Assembly (NCBI RefSeq): GCF_013372165.1
Contig: NZ_CP053828.1
Coordinates: 1 to 64,000 of the forward strand
DNA from: Campylobacter hyointestinalis subsp. lawsonii
GTDB lineage: Bacteria; Campylobacterota; Campylobacteria; Campylobacterales; Campylobacteraceae
Direction: 5' to 3'
Length of the DNA stretch: 64,000 bases
The position numbers and the translations under genes are program-made. Below, piece by piece: positions 21,065 through 29,663 of the stretch. The notes beneath the pieces were generated by a model. It saw nothing but the letters and a program-made list of their open reading frames with translations. It did not search any database and was not told the DNA's origin. Each line of letters begins with the position of its first letter. Position 1 is the stretch's first letter.

Positions 21065-21823
21065 TTATAAATCTATATCGATCCCCACAGGGCAGTGATC
21101 ACTACCCTCGATGCTACCTAGTATAAAAGCATCTTTTAGCCTATCTTTTAAATTTGAGCTGATGAAAAAATAATCAATCCGCCAACCCACATTTTTAGCC
21201 CTTGCGTTAAATCTATAGCTCCACCACGAGTATGCGTCCTCTTTATCGCCATTTATAAACCTAAAACTATCTATAAATCCAGCTTCTAAAACCCTATCTA
21301 TCCACTCCCTTTCACACGGCAAAAATCCGCTTGTTTTGGCATTAGCTTTTGGATTTTTTAGATCGATTTCTTTATGAGCCGTATTTACATCACCACAAAA
21401 TATCACCCCTTTACCCTCACTAACCAAACTCTTGATATAAGCTAGAAATTTATCATAAAAATCCATCTTATACGCTAGTCTATCATCACCTTGCTGACCA
21501 TTTGGGAAATATATATTAAAAAGATGGATATTATCAAATCTATGCTCCAAAACTCTGCCCTCATCATCATCAAAAAACTGCGATTTTAGATTTTGTGTTT
21601 TTAAATTTGATAAACTCATCACACCCGAATATCCCGCTCTTTTGGCTGAATTTACAGATATATTTTCAAATCCTAGATTATAAATTTCAGCTGGGATTTT
21701 ATCCTCGCTTGCCTTAATCTCTTGTAAAGCCAAAAAATCTGGTCTATACTCACCAAGCCACGAAAATCCATCTTTATTTACAACAGCCCTAAGTCCATTG
21801 ACATTCCACGAAATCAATCTCAA
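21065..21823 (-). CDS. xth: Exodeoxyribonuclease III (AP endonuclease)
   Basis: Base-excision-repair nuclease. I place the start at TTG 21823 (252 residues) because AAAAAGGA ends 6 bases upstream and the protein then opens with the family strand LRLISWNVNGLRA; an upstream TTG at 21856 would add unrelated residues. Motifs: LQEIKASEDKIP with the metal-binding Glu, GDVNTAHKEIDLKNP, YSWWSYRFNARAKNVGWRID, and the catalytic SDHCPVGIDI at the C-terminus. Confidence 0.94.
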   Translation of the reverse strand: MRLISWNVNGLRAVVNKDGFSWLGEYRPDFLALQEIKASEDKIPAEIYNLGFENISVNSAKRAGYSGVMSLSNLKTQNLKSQFFDDDEGRVLEHRFDNIHLFNIYFPNGQQGDDRLAYKMDFYDKFLAYIKSLVSEGKGVIFCGDVNTAHKEIDLKNPKANAKTSGFLPCEREWIDRVLEAGFIDSFRFINGDKEDAYSWWSYRFNARAKNVGWRIDYFFISSNLKDRLKDAFILGSIEGSDHCPVGIDIDL

Positions 21824-21949
21824 ATTTAATCCTTTTTTAGCCCCATTATAATTCAAAATTTAAAATATTTTTTAATTATTAACCATATCTTTACCATTGT
21901 ATTACTATTTTGATTTATAATCCGCAATTTTATATCAAAGGAAATTATA

Positions 21950-23467
21950 GTGAGCTCAAATAAATTTATCCTATGTTTTGCCCTATTTATCACAGCGTTA
22001 AATTATAAATTTTTTGCTTTTGCGTTCTCAAGCGTGGATTTTAGCAATAATGCAGTCCTTTTGCTCACCTTGCCGGTGCTATTTTTCTCTCTTATAGTTT
22101 TTATTTTTAGTCTGCTATTTTTGCCCTATATCACAAAGGCTTTAGCGATATTTTTAACCATCGTTGGCGTTGTTGGGGCGTATTTTATGAATGCCTACTC
22201 AGTCATCATAGATAGCGAAATGATAAGAAACGCAGTCCAAACAGACATAAAAGAGGTTCAAGATCTATTAAATTTAAATATGATATTTTGGATAATCTTA
22301 GCTGCTGTAGCTATATTTTTTATAATTAAAGTAAAAATAACCAAAACAAATATGCTAAAAGCCTTAAAATATAGAAGTTTGCTTTGTATTACTTCGCTCA
22401 TACTTTTTGGCGTGATTTTTGCTAGTTTAAGCAAAGACTATATTCCATTTTTTAGAAATCACAATCAAATAAGATTTTACACAACCCCATTTTATCCTTT
22501 ATACTCGGCAAATAAATATATAAAATCTCTAGCGCCAAAGGCTGAATTTAAAGCTATAGGGCTTGATGCAAAACAGACAAAAGAGCAAAAAAAGCTATTT
22601 GTCTTTGTAGCTGGAGAGACTGCTAGGGCTGCAAACTACTCATTAAATGGTTATGAAACGCATGAGACAAATCCATACTCAAGGGAAAATGGGCTTTTGA
22701 GCTTTTCTAAATTTAGCTCTTGTGGAACATCAACTGCCATAAGTTTGCCTTGTATGTTTTCAAATTTAAATAGAGATAATTTCTCCACTGATATCGCCAA
22801 AAATAGCGGAAATTTACTAGATGTCTTAGAGACTGCTGGGATAAAAGTAAGCTGGATAGGAAATAACTCTGGATATTGCAAAGGTGTCTGCGCTCGTTTA
22901 AAAGATACAAAAGATTTTGGTGGCGATAGCTATGATGGCGTTATGCTTGAAGAGATACAAAACAGGATTCAAAATGCCAAAGAGAGTAGCTTTATAGTAA
23001 TCCATCTCCAAGGTAGCCACGGACCAACATACTTTAAAAGATACCCAAAAGAATTTGCTAAATTCAGCCCGACTTGCGACACGGCTACGCTTAAAAACTG
23101 CACTTATGAAGAGATAGTAAATACCTATAATAATACAATTTTATACACAGATTATATAGTAAATCAAATAGTAGATATGCTAGAAAAGAGCGATATGCAA
23201 ACCGGATTATTCTATGTTAGCGACCATGGCGAAAGCCTTGGAGAAAACGGAATTTACCTTCATGGCGCCCCATATTTCTTAGCACCAGATTTCCAAACCA
23301 AAGTCCCAGCACTGCTATGGCTAGAAGATAAAAATCAGTTAGCAAATTTAAAAAATTTAAAAGACAATAGCTTTTCGCATGATAATATTTTTCACACTAT
23401 GCTAGGATTTTTTGGTATCCAAACAAGCGTCTATGATAAAAACTTAGATATATTGCAAAAAGGATAA
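21950..23467 (+). CDS. eptC: Phosphoethanolamine transferase EptC
   Basis: Inner-membrane enzyme that in C. jejuni (Cj0256) transfers phosphoethanolamine to lipid A, to flagellar rod protein FlgG and to N-glycan. 505 residues from GTG with AAAGGAAATT upstream. Five hydrophobic segments lie in the first 170 residues, followed by the periplasmic sulfatase-fold domain with VAGETARAANYSLNGY (Thr nucleophile near 224), GNNSGYCKGVC, and the metal-binding YVSDHGESLGENG and YLHGAPY. It is followed after 5 bases by dgkA, which recycles the diacylglycerol released. Confidence 0.95.
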   Translation: MSSNKFILCFALFITALNYKFFAFAFSSVDFSNNAVLLLTLPVLFFSLIVFIFSLLFLPYITKALAIFLTIVGVVGAYFMNAYSVIIDSEMIRNAVQTDIKEVQDLLNLNMIFWIILAAVAIFFIIKVKITKTNMLKALKYRSLLCITSLILFGVIFASLSKDYIPFFRNHNQIRFYTTPFYPLYSANKYIKSLAPKAEFKAIGLDAKQTKEQKKLFVFVAGETARAANYSLNGYETHETNPYSRENGLLSFSKFSSCGTSTAISLPCMFSNLNRDNFSTDIAKNSGNLLDVLETAGIKVSWIGNNSGYCKGVCARLKDTKDFGGDSYDGVMLEEIQNRIQNAKESSFIVIHLQGSHGPTYFKRYPKEFAKFSPTCDTATLKNCTYEEIVNTYNNTILYTDYIVNQIVDMLEKSDMQTGLFYVSDHGESLGENGIYLHGAPYFLAPDFQTKVPALLWLEDKNQLANLKNLKDNSFSHDNIFHTMLGFFGIQTSVYDKNLDILQKG

Positions 23468-23472
23468 CAAAG

Positions 23473-23835
23473 GTGAGAAATCAGCCAAAATATAACTTTT
23501 TTAAAAATACCTCATACGCCTTAGAAGGGCTAAAAGATATCTATGAAAATGAAAAGAGCTTTAAGATAGAGCTAGCCATCATCTTACCGCTTTTAGTGGT
23601 GCAGGTATTTTTAAATTTAAGCCTAGAAGAGCATTTGATATTAGTCATTTCTTTATTTGGTATAATCATAACCGAGTGCATAAACTCAGGTATCGAAAGA
23701 TGCGTGGATCTAGCTTGTAAAGAGCAGAATCTACTTGCGAAAAAAGCCAAAGACGCAGGCGCTGCAGCAGTGTTTTTGAGTATAACAGTAGCTAGTTTAG
23801 TATGGATAATTGTTATCTTAAAACTGATATTTTAA
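23473..23835 (+). CDS. dgkA: Diacylglycerol kinase
   Basis: Small trimeric membrane kinase that phosphorylates diacylglycerol to phosphatidate. 120 residues with three membrane helices. The family signature ITECINSGIERCVDL (with the catalytic Glu) is followed by AKKAKDAGAAAVF. The GTG start lies 5 bases after eptC. The pairing makes sense because EptC uses phosphatidylethanolamine and releases diacylglycerol. Confidence 0.96.
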   Translation: MRNQPKYNFFKNTSYALEGLKDIYENEKSFKIELAIILPLLVVQVFLNLSLEEHLILVISLFGIIITECINSGIERCVDLACKEQNLLAKKAKDAGAAAVFLSITVASLVWIIVILKLIF

Positions 23836-24074
23836 ATGGAATTTTCAAAAAGCTTATCGGCGACAAAAAAGTTCAGATTTTGGAATTTTTAGCCGATAAC
23901 TGCGATGAAGATGGATTTTTTAAATTTAATATCAATGAAATTTGCGAGCTTCTAAATACGAGCAAACCAACTGTGATAGCTACTTTTAAGTTGTTAGAAG
24001 ATAAAAAGATCCTATACAAGATAAAAAACGGACTTTATAAGCTCAATCTAAAAGATGAGTTATCAAGATCTTAA
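23802..24074 (+). CDS. Small winged-helix DNA-binding protein
   Basis: 90 residues beginning inside the last 34 bases of dgkA. The sequence KKLIGDKKVQILEFLADNCDEDG then INEICELLNTSKPTVIATFKLLEDKKIL has a clear winged helix-turn-helix with recognition helix SKPTVIATFKLL; it is similar to plasmid replication initiator/ArsR-like wings. The equivalent C. jejuni locus (Cj0258) also holds a putative regulator after dgkA. The target is unknown. Its 3' end overlaps the convergent mntP gene by 32 bases. Confidence 0.8.
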   Translation: MDNCYLKTDILNGIFKKLIGDKKVQILEFLADNCDEDGFFKFNINEICELLNTSKPTVIATFKLLEDKKILYKIKNGLYKLNLKDELSRS

Positions 24075-24588
24075 AGCCTATCAAAATAAGTATAACTCCA
24101 CCAAGAATCAAGGCTTTGCTCTCTAGCTTATCGCCTAGTATTTTGCCTATGTAGCTACCTAACACACAAAGCAAAAAGCAAACCACGCCGATAACTAAAA
24201 CACTAAAAGCTATATCAGTATCAGTAAAGCTAAATGTCACACCTACAGCTAACGCATCTATACTAGTCGCAAATGCGCCTAAGATAAGCATTCTTAGAGT
24301 TAAATTTAAGGTGCATTCTTCAGATACGTTTCTACTTTCTTTTATCATTTTTATACCTAAAAATAGCAGTATTACAAAGGCTATATAATGATCTATCGCA
24401 GATATAAACTTAACAAAGCTAAGCCCTAAAAAATAGCCTATAGCAGGCATTAGAGCCCCAGCTAATCCAAATATAAAAGACATTTTTATAATAGAGCTAA
24501 ATTTGATATTAAAACACTTAGCGCCGTTTGCCATACTGATCGCTACGCTATCCATCGCTAAAGCTATAGCCAAAAAGAGAAGTTCCAT
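24043..24588 (-). CDS. mntP: Manganese efflux pump MntP
   Basis: 181 residues, six hydrophobic helices arranged as two repeats, each with the family Asp motif: ALAMDSVAISMANGAK at the start and ATSIDALAVGVTF near 115. These membrane aspartates carry Mn2+. Monocistronic, minus strand, overlapping the convergent HTH gene at its end. I saw no yybP-ykoY riboswitch in the 127 bases upstream. Confidence 0.93.
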   Translation of the reverse strand: MELLFLAIALAMDSVAISMANGAKCFNIKFSSIIKMSFIFGLAGALMPAIGYFLGLSFVKFISAIDHYIAFVILLFLGIKMIKESRNVSEECTLNLTLRMLILGAFATSIDALAVGVTFSFTDTDIAFSVLVIGVVCFLLCVLGSYIGKILGDKLESKALILGGVILILIGFKILITHLLD

Positions 24589-24715
24589 AAAATTCCTTAA
24601 AAAAGCAGTAATTATATCTTAAAAAACTTTATGCTAATATTATGCTTTTTTAATAAACGACTAAAATGAAACTTCTCTAAATTTAGATATTTTAGCCGTA
24701 AAAAGGTGAGTTTAA

Positions 24716-25633
24716 GTGAGAAAAAATGTCATAGCCGAGCTACTTTTGGTATTTGTAGCATTGTCGTGGGGAAGTACGTTTTTACCAGTTGCCGAAGCGA
24801 TAAAAAGCGTAAATGTATTTAGTTTTTTATTTTGGCGATTTTTACTAGCAACCATCCTTATGTTCATACTCACCATAAAATTAGCTAAATTTGATAAAAA
24901 ATCTATGCTTTATGGCTCACTTCTTGGTTTTTTCTTATTTTGTGGTTTTGCATTTCAAACATACGCTTTAAAATTCGCATACACCTCAACAGTGGCTTTC
25001 ATCACCGGATTAAACGTCGTTTTAGTGCCGTTTTTAATGCTGATATTTTTCAAAGAGCGGGTAAATAAATTTGCATTTGGAGGCGCTATCATAGCCGTAT
25101 TTGGACTTTATTTTCTAAGCGGGAGTGGTGGAATTTCACCTGAAATAGGCGAGATATTAGCTATTATATGTGCTTTTGCTTACGCTCTTCACATCGCATT
25201 TACAGGAGTTTTGACACCAAAGTGCAATATCTTCGCACTTGTTTGCTTTCAGTTTTTAGCAGTAAGCGTTCTTAGTTTTTTTGGCGCAGTATTTTTTGAG
25301 AGCGGTGCTTATGAGTTTAGCATAATAGGTGGTTTAGAAGCAAATTTAAGTGAAAATTTTATAGTAGCAGTCTTGGTTTGCGCACTATTTGCTACCGTAT
25401 TTGCGTTTTTTATTCAAAGCTGGGCACAAATTTATACAACTCCTACAAAAACAGCTCTCATTTTTACGCTTGAACCAGTTAGCGCAGGTATTATAGGCTA
25501 CTTTTTTGCAAATGAAATTTTAAGCACCTTACAGCTTATCGGTACTATAATGATACTTTTTGGAGTTCTATTTAGTGAGATAGGATCAAATTTGATCAGT
25601 CTAAAAGATAGCTTTTTAAAGCTATCTAAATAG
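24716..25633 (+). CDS. DMT-superfamily (EamA) transporter
   Basis: 305 residues with ten predicted membrane helices in two EamA repeats. The first repeat contains ALSWGSTFLPVAEAI, the second PTKTALIFTLEPVSAGIIGYFF, the typical EamA end. The GTG start is preceded by AAAAAGGTGAGTTTAA. Metabolite or amino-acid exporter; the substrate cannot be read from the sequence. The end overlaps the convergent znuB by 12 bases. Confidence 0.88.
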   Translation: MRKNVIAELLLVFVALSWGSTFLPVAEAIKSVNVFSFLFWRFLLATILMFILTIKLAKFDKKSMLYGSLLGFFLFCGFAFQTYALKFAYTSTVAFITGLNVVLVPFLMLIFFKERVNKFAFGGAIIAVFGLYFLSGSGGISPEIGEILAIICAFAYALHIAFTGVLTPKCNIFALVCFQFLAVSVLSFFGAVFFESGAYEFSIIGGLEANLSENFIVAVLVCALFATVFAFFIQSWAQIYTTPTKTALIFTLEPVSAGIIGYFFANEILSTLQLIGTIMILFGVLFSEIGSNLISLKDSFLKLSK

Positions 25634-26434
25634 CTTTTTAAACCTTGAAAATAACAAAGTAGCAAAAAATGTCGCAGTCGCTACTAAGATAATGCTAGCC
25701 CCACCGCTTAGGTTGAAACTAAAGCTTAACCAAAGTCCTAATATAGTAAATAAAGCAGAAAGAATAGATGCTAAAATCATCATCACGTATAAATTTGGAC
25801 TAAATTTCTCAGCTATATAAGGCGGTATAGTAAGAAGTGCTATTACTAGTATAAGCCCCACAACTCTTATAGTAGCCACAACACAAAGCGCCATTAAAGT
25901 TATCATCAAATAGTATAAAAACGTCACTTTAACGCCCCTAAGCTTTGCAAACTCACTATCAAAACTCATAGCGCAAATTTGTGGATAAAGAGTAACGATA
26001 AAGAGTAAAAATAAAACATCTAAAATACCCATAAACCACAGATCGCTATTTGGTACAGCTAGTATAGAGCCAAAAAGATAGCTCATCAAATCCACATTAT
26101 ATCCAGGCGAAAGATCGGTAAAAACGATACCGATCGCCATACCAAAAGCCCATAAAGCGCCTATGATGCTATCGGTGCGATCTCTATTTTTAAGGCTTAT
26201 AAATGCAATAAGCATTCCGAGCATCAAAGCAAAAATAGTCGCACCAAACAAAGGCGCAAACCCTAGAAAAAAAGCTATACCAATACCGCCATAAGCCCCA
26301 TGAGCAATGCCTCCTGCTATAAAAGTCATTTTGTTTATGACAGTAAGTGAGCCGATGATTCCACAAGCAATGCTAACTAAAACTCCAGCCATAAGTGCAT
26401 TTTGCATAAAAGAAAAGCTCAAAGCATCAAGCAT
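25622..26434 (-). CDS. znuB: Zinc ABC transporter permease ZnuB
   Basis: 270 residues from ATG 26434, chosen because AGGAGAG stands just upstream; the longer reading has no good site. ABC-3 family permease with about eight membrane helices, IAHGAYGGIGIAFF near residue 40 (the coupling and His motif region) and GYNVDLMSYLFGSIL. It overlaps znuC by 8 bases. Forms the inner-membrane channel of the znuABC importer. Confidence 0.92.
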   Translation of the reverse strand: MLDALSFSFMQNALMAGVLVSIACGIIGSLTVINKMTFIAGGIAHGAYGGIGIAFFLGFAPLFGATIFALMLGMLIAFISLKNRDRTDSIIGALWAFGMAIGIVFTDLSPGYNVDLMSYLFGSILAVPNSDLWFMGILDVLFLLFIVTLYPQICAMSFDSEFAKLRGVKVTFLYYLMITLMALCVVATIRVVGLILVIALLTIPPYIAEKFSPNLYVMMILASILSALFTILGLWLSFSFNLSGGASIILVATATFFATLLFSRFKKLFR

Positions 26435-27191
26435 TTCTCTCTCCTTTTTTACAACCACACTCGCCAAGCAGTAGCTCAACATCGCAAAAATGGCTATGTT
26501 CGCTAGTTAGATGATTTATGAAATTTGGTCTATTTTTAGTGTTGATATTATGAAGAAATAGCTCTTTATTTACGTAAGCGGCCTTGTTTGCAAAGTTTAT
26601 CGCCATATTTATATCGTGACTTATCATAATAATCCCTATACCATTTTTATTAAGATTTTTTAAGGTATTGTAGATATCTACTTGTCCGCGTGAGTCTATA
26701 CTAGCTGTTGGTTCATCAAGCATTACCACACTTGCATTAGCACAAAGTGCTCTTGCTATATAAACTCTTTGTCTTTGACCGCCGCTTAGATCTTTTATAT
26801 CTCTTTTATAAAAATCTTGCATTGAGACTTTTTTTAGTGCATCAAGGGCTAACTCTTTATCTCTTTTAGAGTAAAAACAAAAGCTACTACTTTTACAGCG
26901 TCCCATCAAAACAACCTCTAAAACACTCATCGGAAATAATCTATTAACCGGTATATTTTGCGGAACATAACTGGTAAATTTAGAAATTTCACTTTGCGAA
27001 ATTCCGCTAAATTTAATAGTCCCAATTTCAGGCTTTAAAAGTCCAACCATAAGCTTTAAAAGTGTGCTTTTTCCACCGCCATTAGGCCCTATAATACTCA
27101 AAAAGTCCTTTGAGTCATAAGATAAATTAATATCTTTTAAAACATAGCAATCATCATATCTAAAACTAAGATTATCAATCTCTATCTTCAT
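26427..27191 (-). CDS. znuC: Zinc ABC transporter ATP-binding protein ZnuC
   Basis: 254 residues from ATG 27191, preceded by AAGGAT at 8 bases; the longer reading adds about 11 unrelated residues. Walker A IGPNGGGKSTLL, signature LSGGQRQRVYIARAL, Walker B VVMLDEPTASID, and H-loop MISHDIN. The C-terminus has extra His and Cys (HSHFCDVELLLGECGCKKGE), possibly metal-binding. Middle gene of znuA-znuC-znuB. Confidence 0.93.
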   Translation of the reverse strand: MKIEIDNLSFRYDDCYVLKDINLSYDSKDFLSIIGPNGGGKSTLLKLMVGLLKPEIGTIKFSGISQSEISKFTSYVPQNIPVNRLFPMSVLEVVLMGRCKSSSFCFYSKRDKELALDALKKVSMQDFYKRDIKDLSGGQRQRVYIARALCANASVVMLDEPTASIDSRGQVDIYNTLKNLNKNGIGIIMISHDINMAINFANKAAYVNKELFLHNINTKNRPNFINHLTSEHSHFCDVELLLGECGCKKGERNA

Positions 27192-27253
27192 AACACAGAT
27201 CCTTAACGCACTCAAAAATGCCACGCCAAAACTATAACACTAAAAATCTTCAT

Positions 27254-28105
27254 CTAAAAAGATTGCCTAAATGCTTCAGCAGTTTTTTTCATACTAAAAA
27301 GCCAATCTTTAGGAAGTTGATCTATCTCTACGACCTTAGCACGGACTTCATTTGCGATTAAATTTGCTGATTTTTTCGAAAACTGCGGCGCTACAAATAT
27401 CACTTTTACGCCCTCTTCTTTAGCCTCATTTATGAGATTAGCAAGATCTGCTGGTTTTGGCTCTTTTCCTTCTATCTCTATAGCTATCTGCTCTAAACCA
27501 TAACGCTTTGCAAAATACCCCCAAGACGGATGATATACAATAAATTTCTTATTTTTTAAATTTGAAAACTCACTTCTTATCGTAGCATCTAGTTCATCTA
27601 AAATTTGCAAGAATTTAGCTAAATTTTTACTATAGATCTCGGCGTTTTGCGGATACTGAGCTTTTAGGGCATTAAATATATTTTGCGCCATAGTTTTTAC
27701 CAAAATAGGATCTAGCCAGATATGAGGATCGCCCTTGCTATCTTCATGATCAGATTCGCTAGATTCGTGATTGTGAGAGTGCTCCATCTTTTCAAGCTTG
27801 ATACCATAAGCCGTATCTATGATCTTTAAATTCGCAAAACTTTTTGTAAATTTAGGTATCCAAACTCTTTCATACTCCACTCCTACTGCAAAAAATAGAT
27901 CGCTTTTCTCGATCATTTTCATCTGATTTGGACGTGGCTCATAAGTGTGAGGATCAGCGCCACTAGGAGTCATAACGCCAACTTCTAAAGTATCTCCTGC
28001 TATCTGTTCTACAAAATATTTAACAGGAAGAATACTTGCAGTAACTATCCCTTTAGCATAAAAGGGCATAAAACTAAGACATAAAATAGTTATGATCTTT
28101 TTCAT
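27254..28105 (-). CDS. znuA: Zinc-binding periplasmic protein ZnuA
   Basis: 283-residue solute-binding protein of the cluster A-I (TroA) family with a signal peptide (about 1-18). Metal-binding histidines lie in GADPHTYEPRPNQ, GDPHIWLDP and VYHPSWGYFAKRY, and the charged His-rich loop KMEHSHNHESSESDHEDSKG (about 105-125) is typical of zinc rather than manganese members. First gene of the operon, divergent from a Fur-family regulator. Confidence 0.94.
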   Translation of the reverse strand: MKKIITILCLSFMPFYAKGIVTASILPVKYFVEQIAGDTLEVGVMTPSGADPHTYEPRPNQMKMIEKSDLFFAVGVEYERVWIPKFTKSFANLKIIDTAYGIKLEKMEHSHNHESSESDHEDSKGDPHIWLDPILVKTMAQNIFNALKAQYPQNAEIYSKNLAKFLQILDELDATIRSEFSNLKNKKFIVYHPSWGYFAKRYGLEQIAIEIEGKEPKPADLANLINEAKEEGVKVIFVAPQFSKKSANLIANEVRAKVVEIDQLPKDWLFSMKKTAEAFRQSF

Positions 28106-28149
28106 AATTCACCTTTAAATTTTAAGTATCAGTGCGGAATTATATCAAG

Positions 28150-28164
28150 TGCAACTTAGTTGCA
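28150..28164. promoter_or_regulatory. Palindrome between znuA and the Fur-family gene, candidate Zur operator
   Basis: TGCAAC-TTA-GTTGCA, a perfect 6-base palindrome with a 3-base centre, 45 bases upstream of znuA and 90 bases upstream of the divergent regulator. The half-site also repeats directly as TGCAACTTA at 28150-28158 and 28161-28169. The position between a zinc uptake operon and a Fur-family gene suggests a zinc-responsive operator; this is inference. Confidence 0.55.
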
Positions 28165-28253
28165 ACTTAATATTTTGACAGAAAAACCGAGTTTTAATTT
28201 TTCAAATTTAATTAAATTTATGTTATCATTGCTAAAAATTTGGATAAAAGATT

Positions 28254-28604
28254 ATGGATGGAACCTCTTTTTTAAAAGAACAAGGCATAGCAAGCACTCC
28301 ACTTAGGATCAGCATTATCGAGATATTGCAAAATGCCTCTAAGCCTATCAGTTATGACGAATTTTTAGTAAAAATAAAAGCAAATAAAACGACTATTTAT
28401 AGAAATTTAGATCTGCTTTTAAGTAAAAATTTGATTATAAAAAGCGAGATAGAACACAAAAGTTTTTATGAACTCTCTGGTCACGCAAAAGCTTATTTCG
28501 TATGCGAAACTTGTCATAAGATGGAAGAGATAGAAGTGCCGATCTTGCCTGGGAAAAATATCAAAAGTGCTGTGATAAAAGGCGTTTGTGAAAACTGCAA
28601 ATAA
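28254..28604 (+). CDS. Fur-family regulator, probably zinc-responsive (Zur-like)
   Basis: 116 residues. The N-terminal winged helix contains STPLRISIIEILQNASKPISYDEF and the recognition helix NKTTIYRNLDLLLSKNL, the family pattern. The C-terminal half is short, with His68, His77 and two CxxC pairs (Cys84/87 and Cys112/115) that form the structural zinc site. The dimerisation domain is shorter than in Fur. Divergent position from znuABC makes Zur the best guess; Fur or PerR are less likely. Confidence 0.8.
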   Translation: MDGTSFLKEQGIASTPLRISIIEILQNASKPISYDEFLVKIKANKTTIYRNLDLLLSKNLIIKSEIEHKSFYELSGHAKAYFVCETCHKMEEIEVPILPGKNIKSAVIKGVCENCK

Positions 28605-28677
28605 AAACAAACTAGAAGTGTTTTGATTTTAAAGCTTTTTTATATATAATATTAAATCATTTTTAAAGGCAGATACT

Positions 28678-28827
28678 TTGCAAAATATTTGGGATAAAAA
28701 GTCTAAAACATATCCGAAGTTTAATAACACAAAAAGCGCATTTCAGATAGAATTTTTTGATATAGCTTTTCTTACAATGTCTCCGGCTTTAAAAAATGAA
28801 ACTGATATGAATGTGTTGGTATTTTGA
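28678..28827 (+). pseudogene. Internal-deletion relic of a class I SAM methyltransferase
   Basis: An open 49-codon frame from TTG 28678 (after AAAGG) reads QNIWDKKSKTYPKFNNTKSAF then IEFFDIAFLTMSPALKNE. The first part resembles the extreme N-terminus of Campylobacter SAM-dependent methyltransferases (xNIWDKKxxxYPRF), and DIAFLTMSPALK resembles a later strand of the same enzymes; the SAM-binding GxGxG part between them is missing. Its TGA overlaps the ATG of the next gene, so it may now act as a translated leader. Confidence 0.55.
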
Positions 28828-29663
28828 TGAAGTATATTTTAGCTTTGCTTTTATCTTTTGGTTTTTTACTTGCGGACGCAAAAAGCACTCTGTTTTCGCC
28901 ACTTTTAAAGCCTTTAGACTATGATAGACAAAAAGCATTGCTAGGAAAAGAACTTTTTAATGATAAAAGAATAGGCGTAGATAAAAAGATCTCTTGTAGG
29001 TCGTGCCATAATACATATAAAACAGCAAATATAAAAATGGATAAAAATGGCTTAAATCCACCTCTTATATTAAATTCATACCTAAATTACATACACTCAT
29101 TTGATGGCAAAATCACCGATTTAAAACATAGAATCGATCTATGCTTCACATCTGAAGAAGAGCTAAAGACAGAGGTTATAATAAAACAGATAAAAAGAAA
29201 TCCGGCATATATTTTAAAATTTGATGAGCTATACAAAGACGGCGTAACATATGAAAATGCTATTGATGCGATAATAGAGTTCTTAAAAGCAACCGTTACG
29301 CCTAATAGTAAATTTGATAAATTTATCGCAGGTGATGAAAACGCTTTATCGCAAGACGAAAAAGACGGATTTGACCTATTTATGAGAACTGGATGCGTAA
29401 ATTGTCATAATGGAGTAAATCTAGGCGGAAACATCGTTAGCCTTCTTGGCTATGAGGGCAAACCTCTTAAGGTTCCATCTTTAAGAAACGTCTCATTACG
29501 CTCTGTTTATCTACATAATGGCACTTTAAATGATCTTTTATCGACTATAGAATTTATGAACGAACGTATGAATTTAAAAAACCTTACTCAAAAAGATTAT
29601 GAATTATTATATAAATTTTTACTCGCCTTAACAGGAGAATTTCCGGAGATTTTGTATGAATAA
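28827..29663 (+). CDS. Di-haem cytochrome c peroxidase (CcpA/MauG family)
   Basis: 278 residues from ATG 28827 with a signal peptide (about 1-18). Two haem-binding motifs, CRSCH (57-61) and CVNCH (190-194), match the periplasmic di-haem peroxidase family that reduces H2O2 with electrons from cytochrome c. It is shorter than the classic 300+ residue enzymes. The second half contains PSLRNVSLRSVYLHNGTLNDL, the usual family segment around the distal ligand. Its stop overlaps the start of the PAS-GGDEF-EAL gene by 8 bases. Confidence 0.9.
   Translation: MKYILALLLSFGFLLADAKSTLFSPLLKPLDYDRQKALLGKELFNDKRIGVDKKISCRSCHNTYKTANIKMDKNGLNPPLILNSYLNYIHSFDGKITDLKHRIDLCFTSEEELKTEVIIKQIKRNPAYILKFDELYKDGVTYENAIDAIIEFLKATVTPNSKFDKFIAGDENALSQDEKDGFDLFMRTGCVNCHNGVNLGGNIVSLLGYEGKPLKVPSLRNVSLRSVYLHNGTLNDLLSTIEFMNERMNLKNLTQKDYELLYKFLLALTGEFPEILYE

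Noticed and set aside
24589-24715. Possible manganese riboswitch before mntP
   Set aside because: No long paired structure with the yybP-ykoY core could be seen in this short AT-rich spacer.
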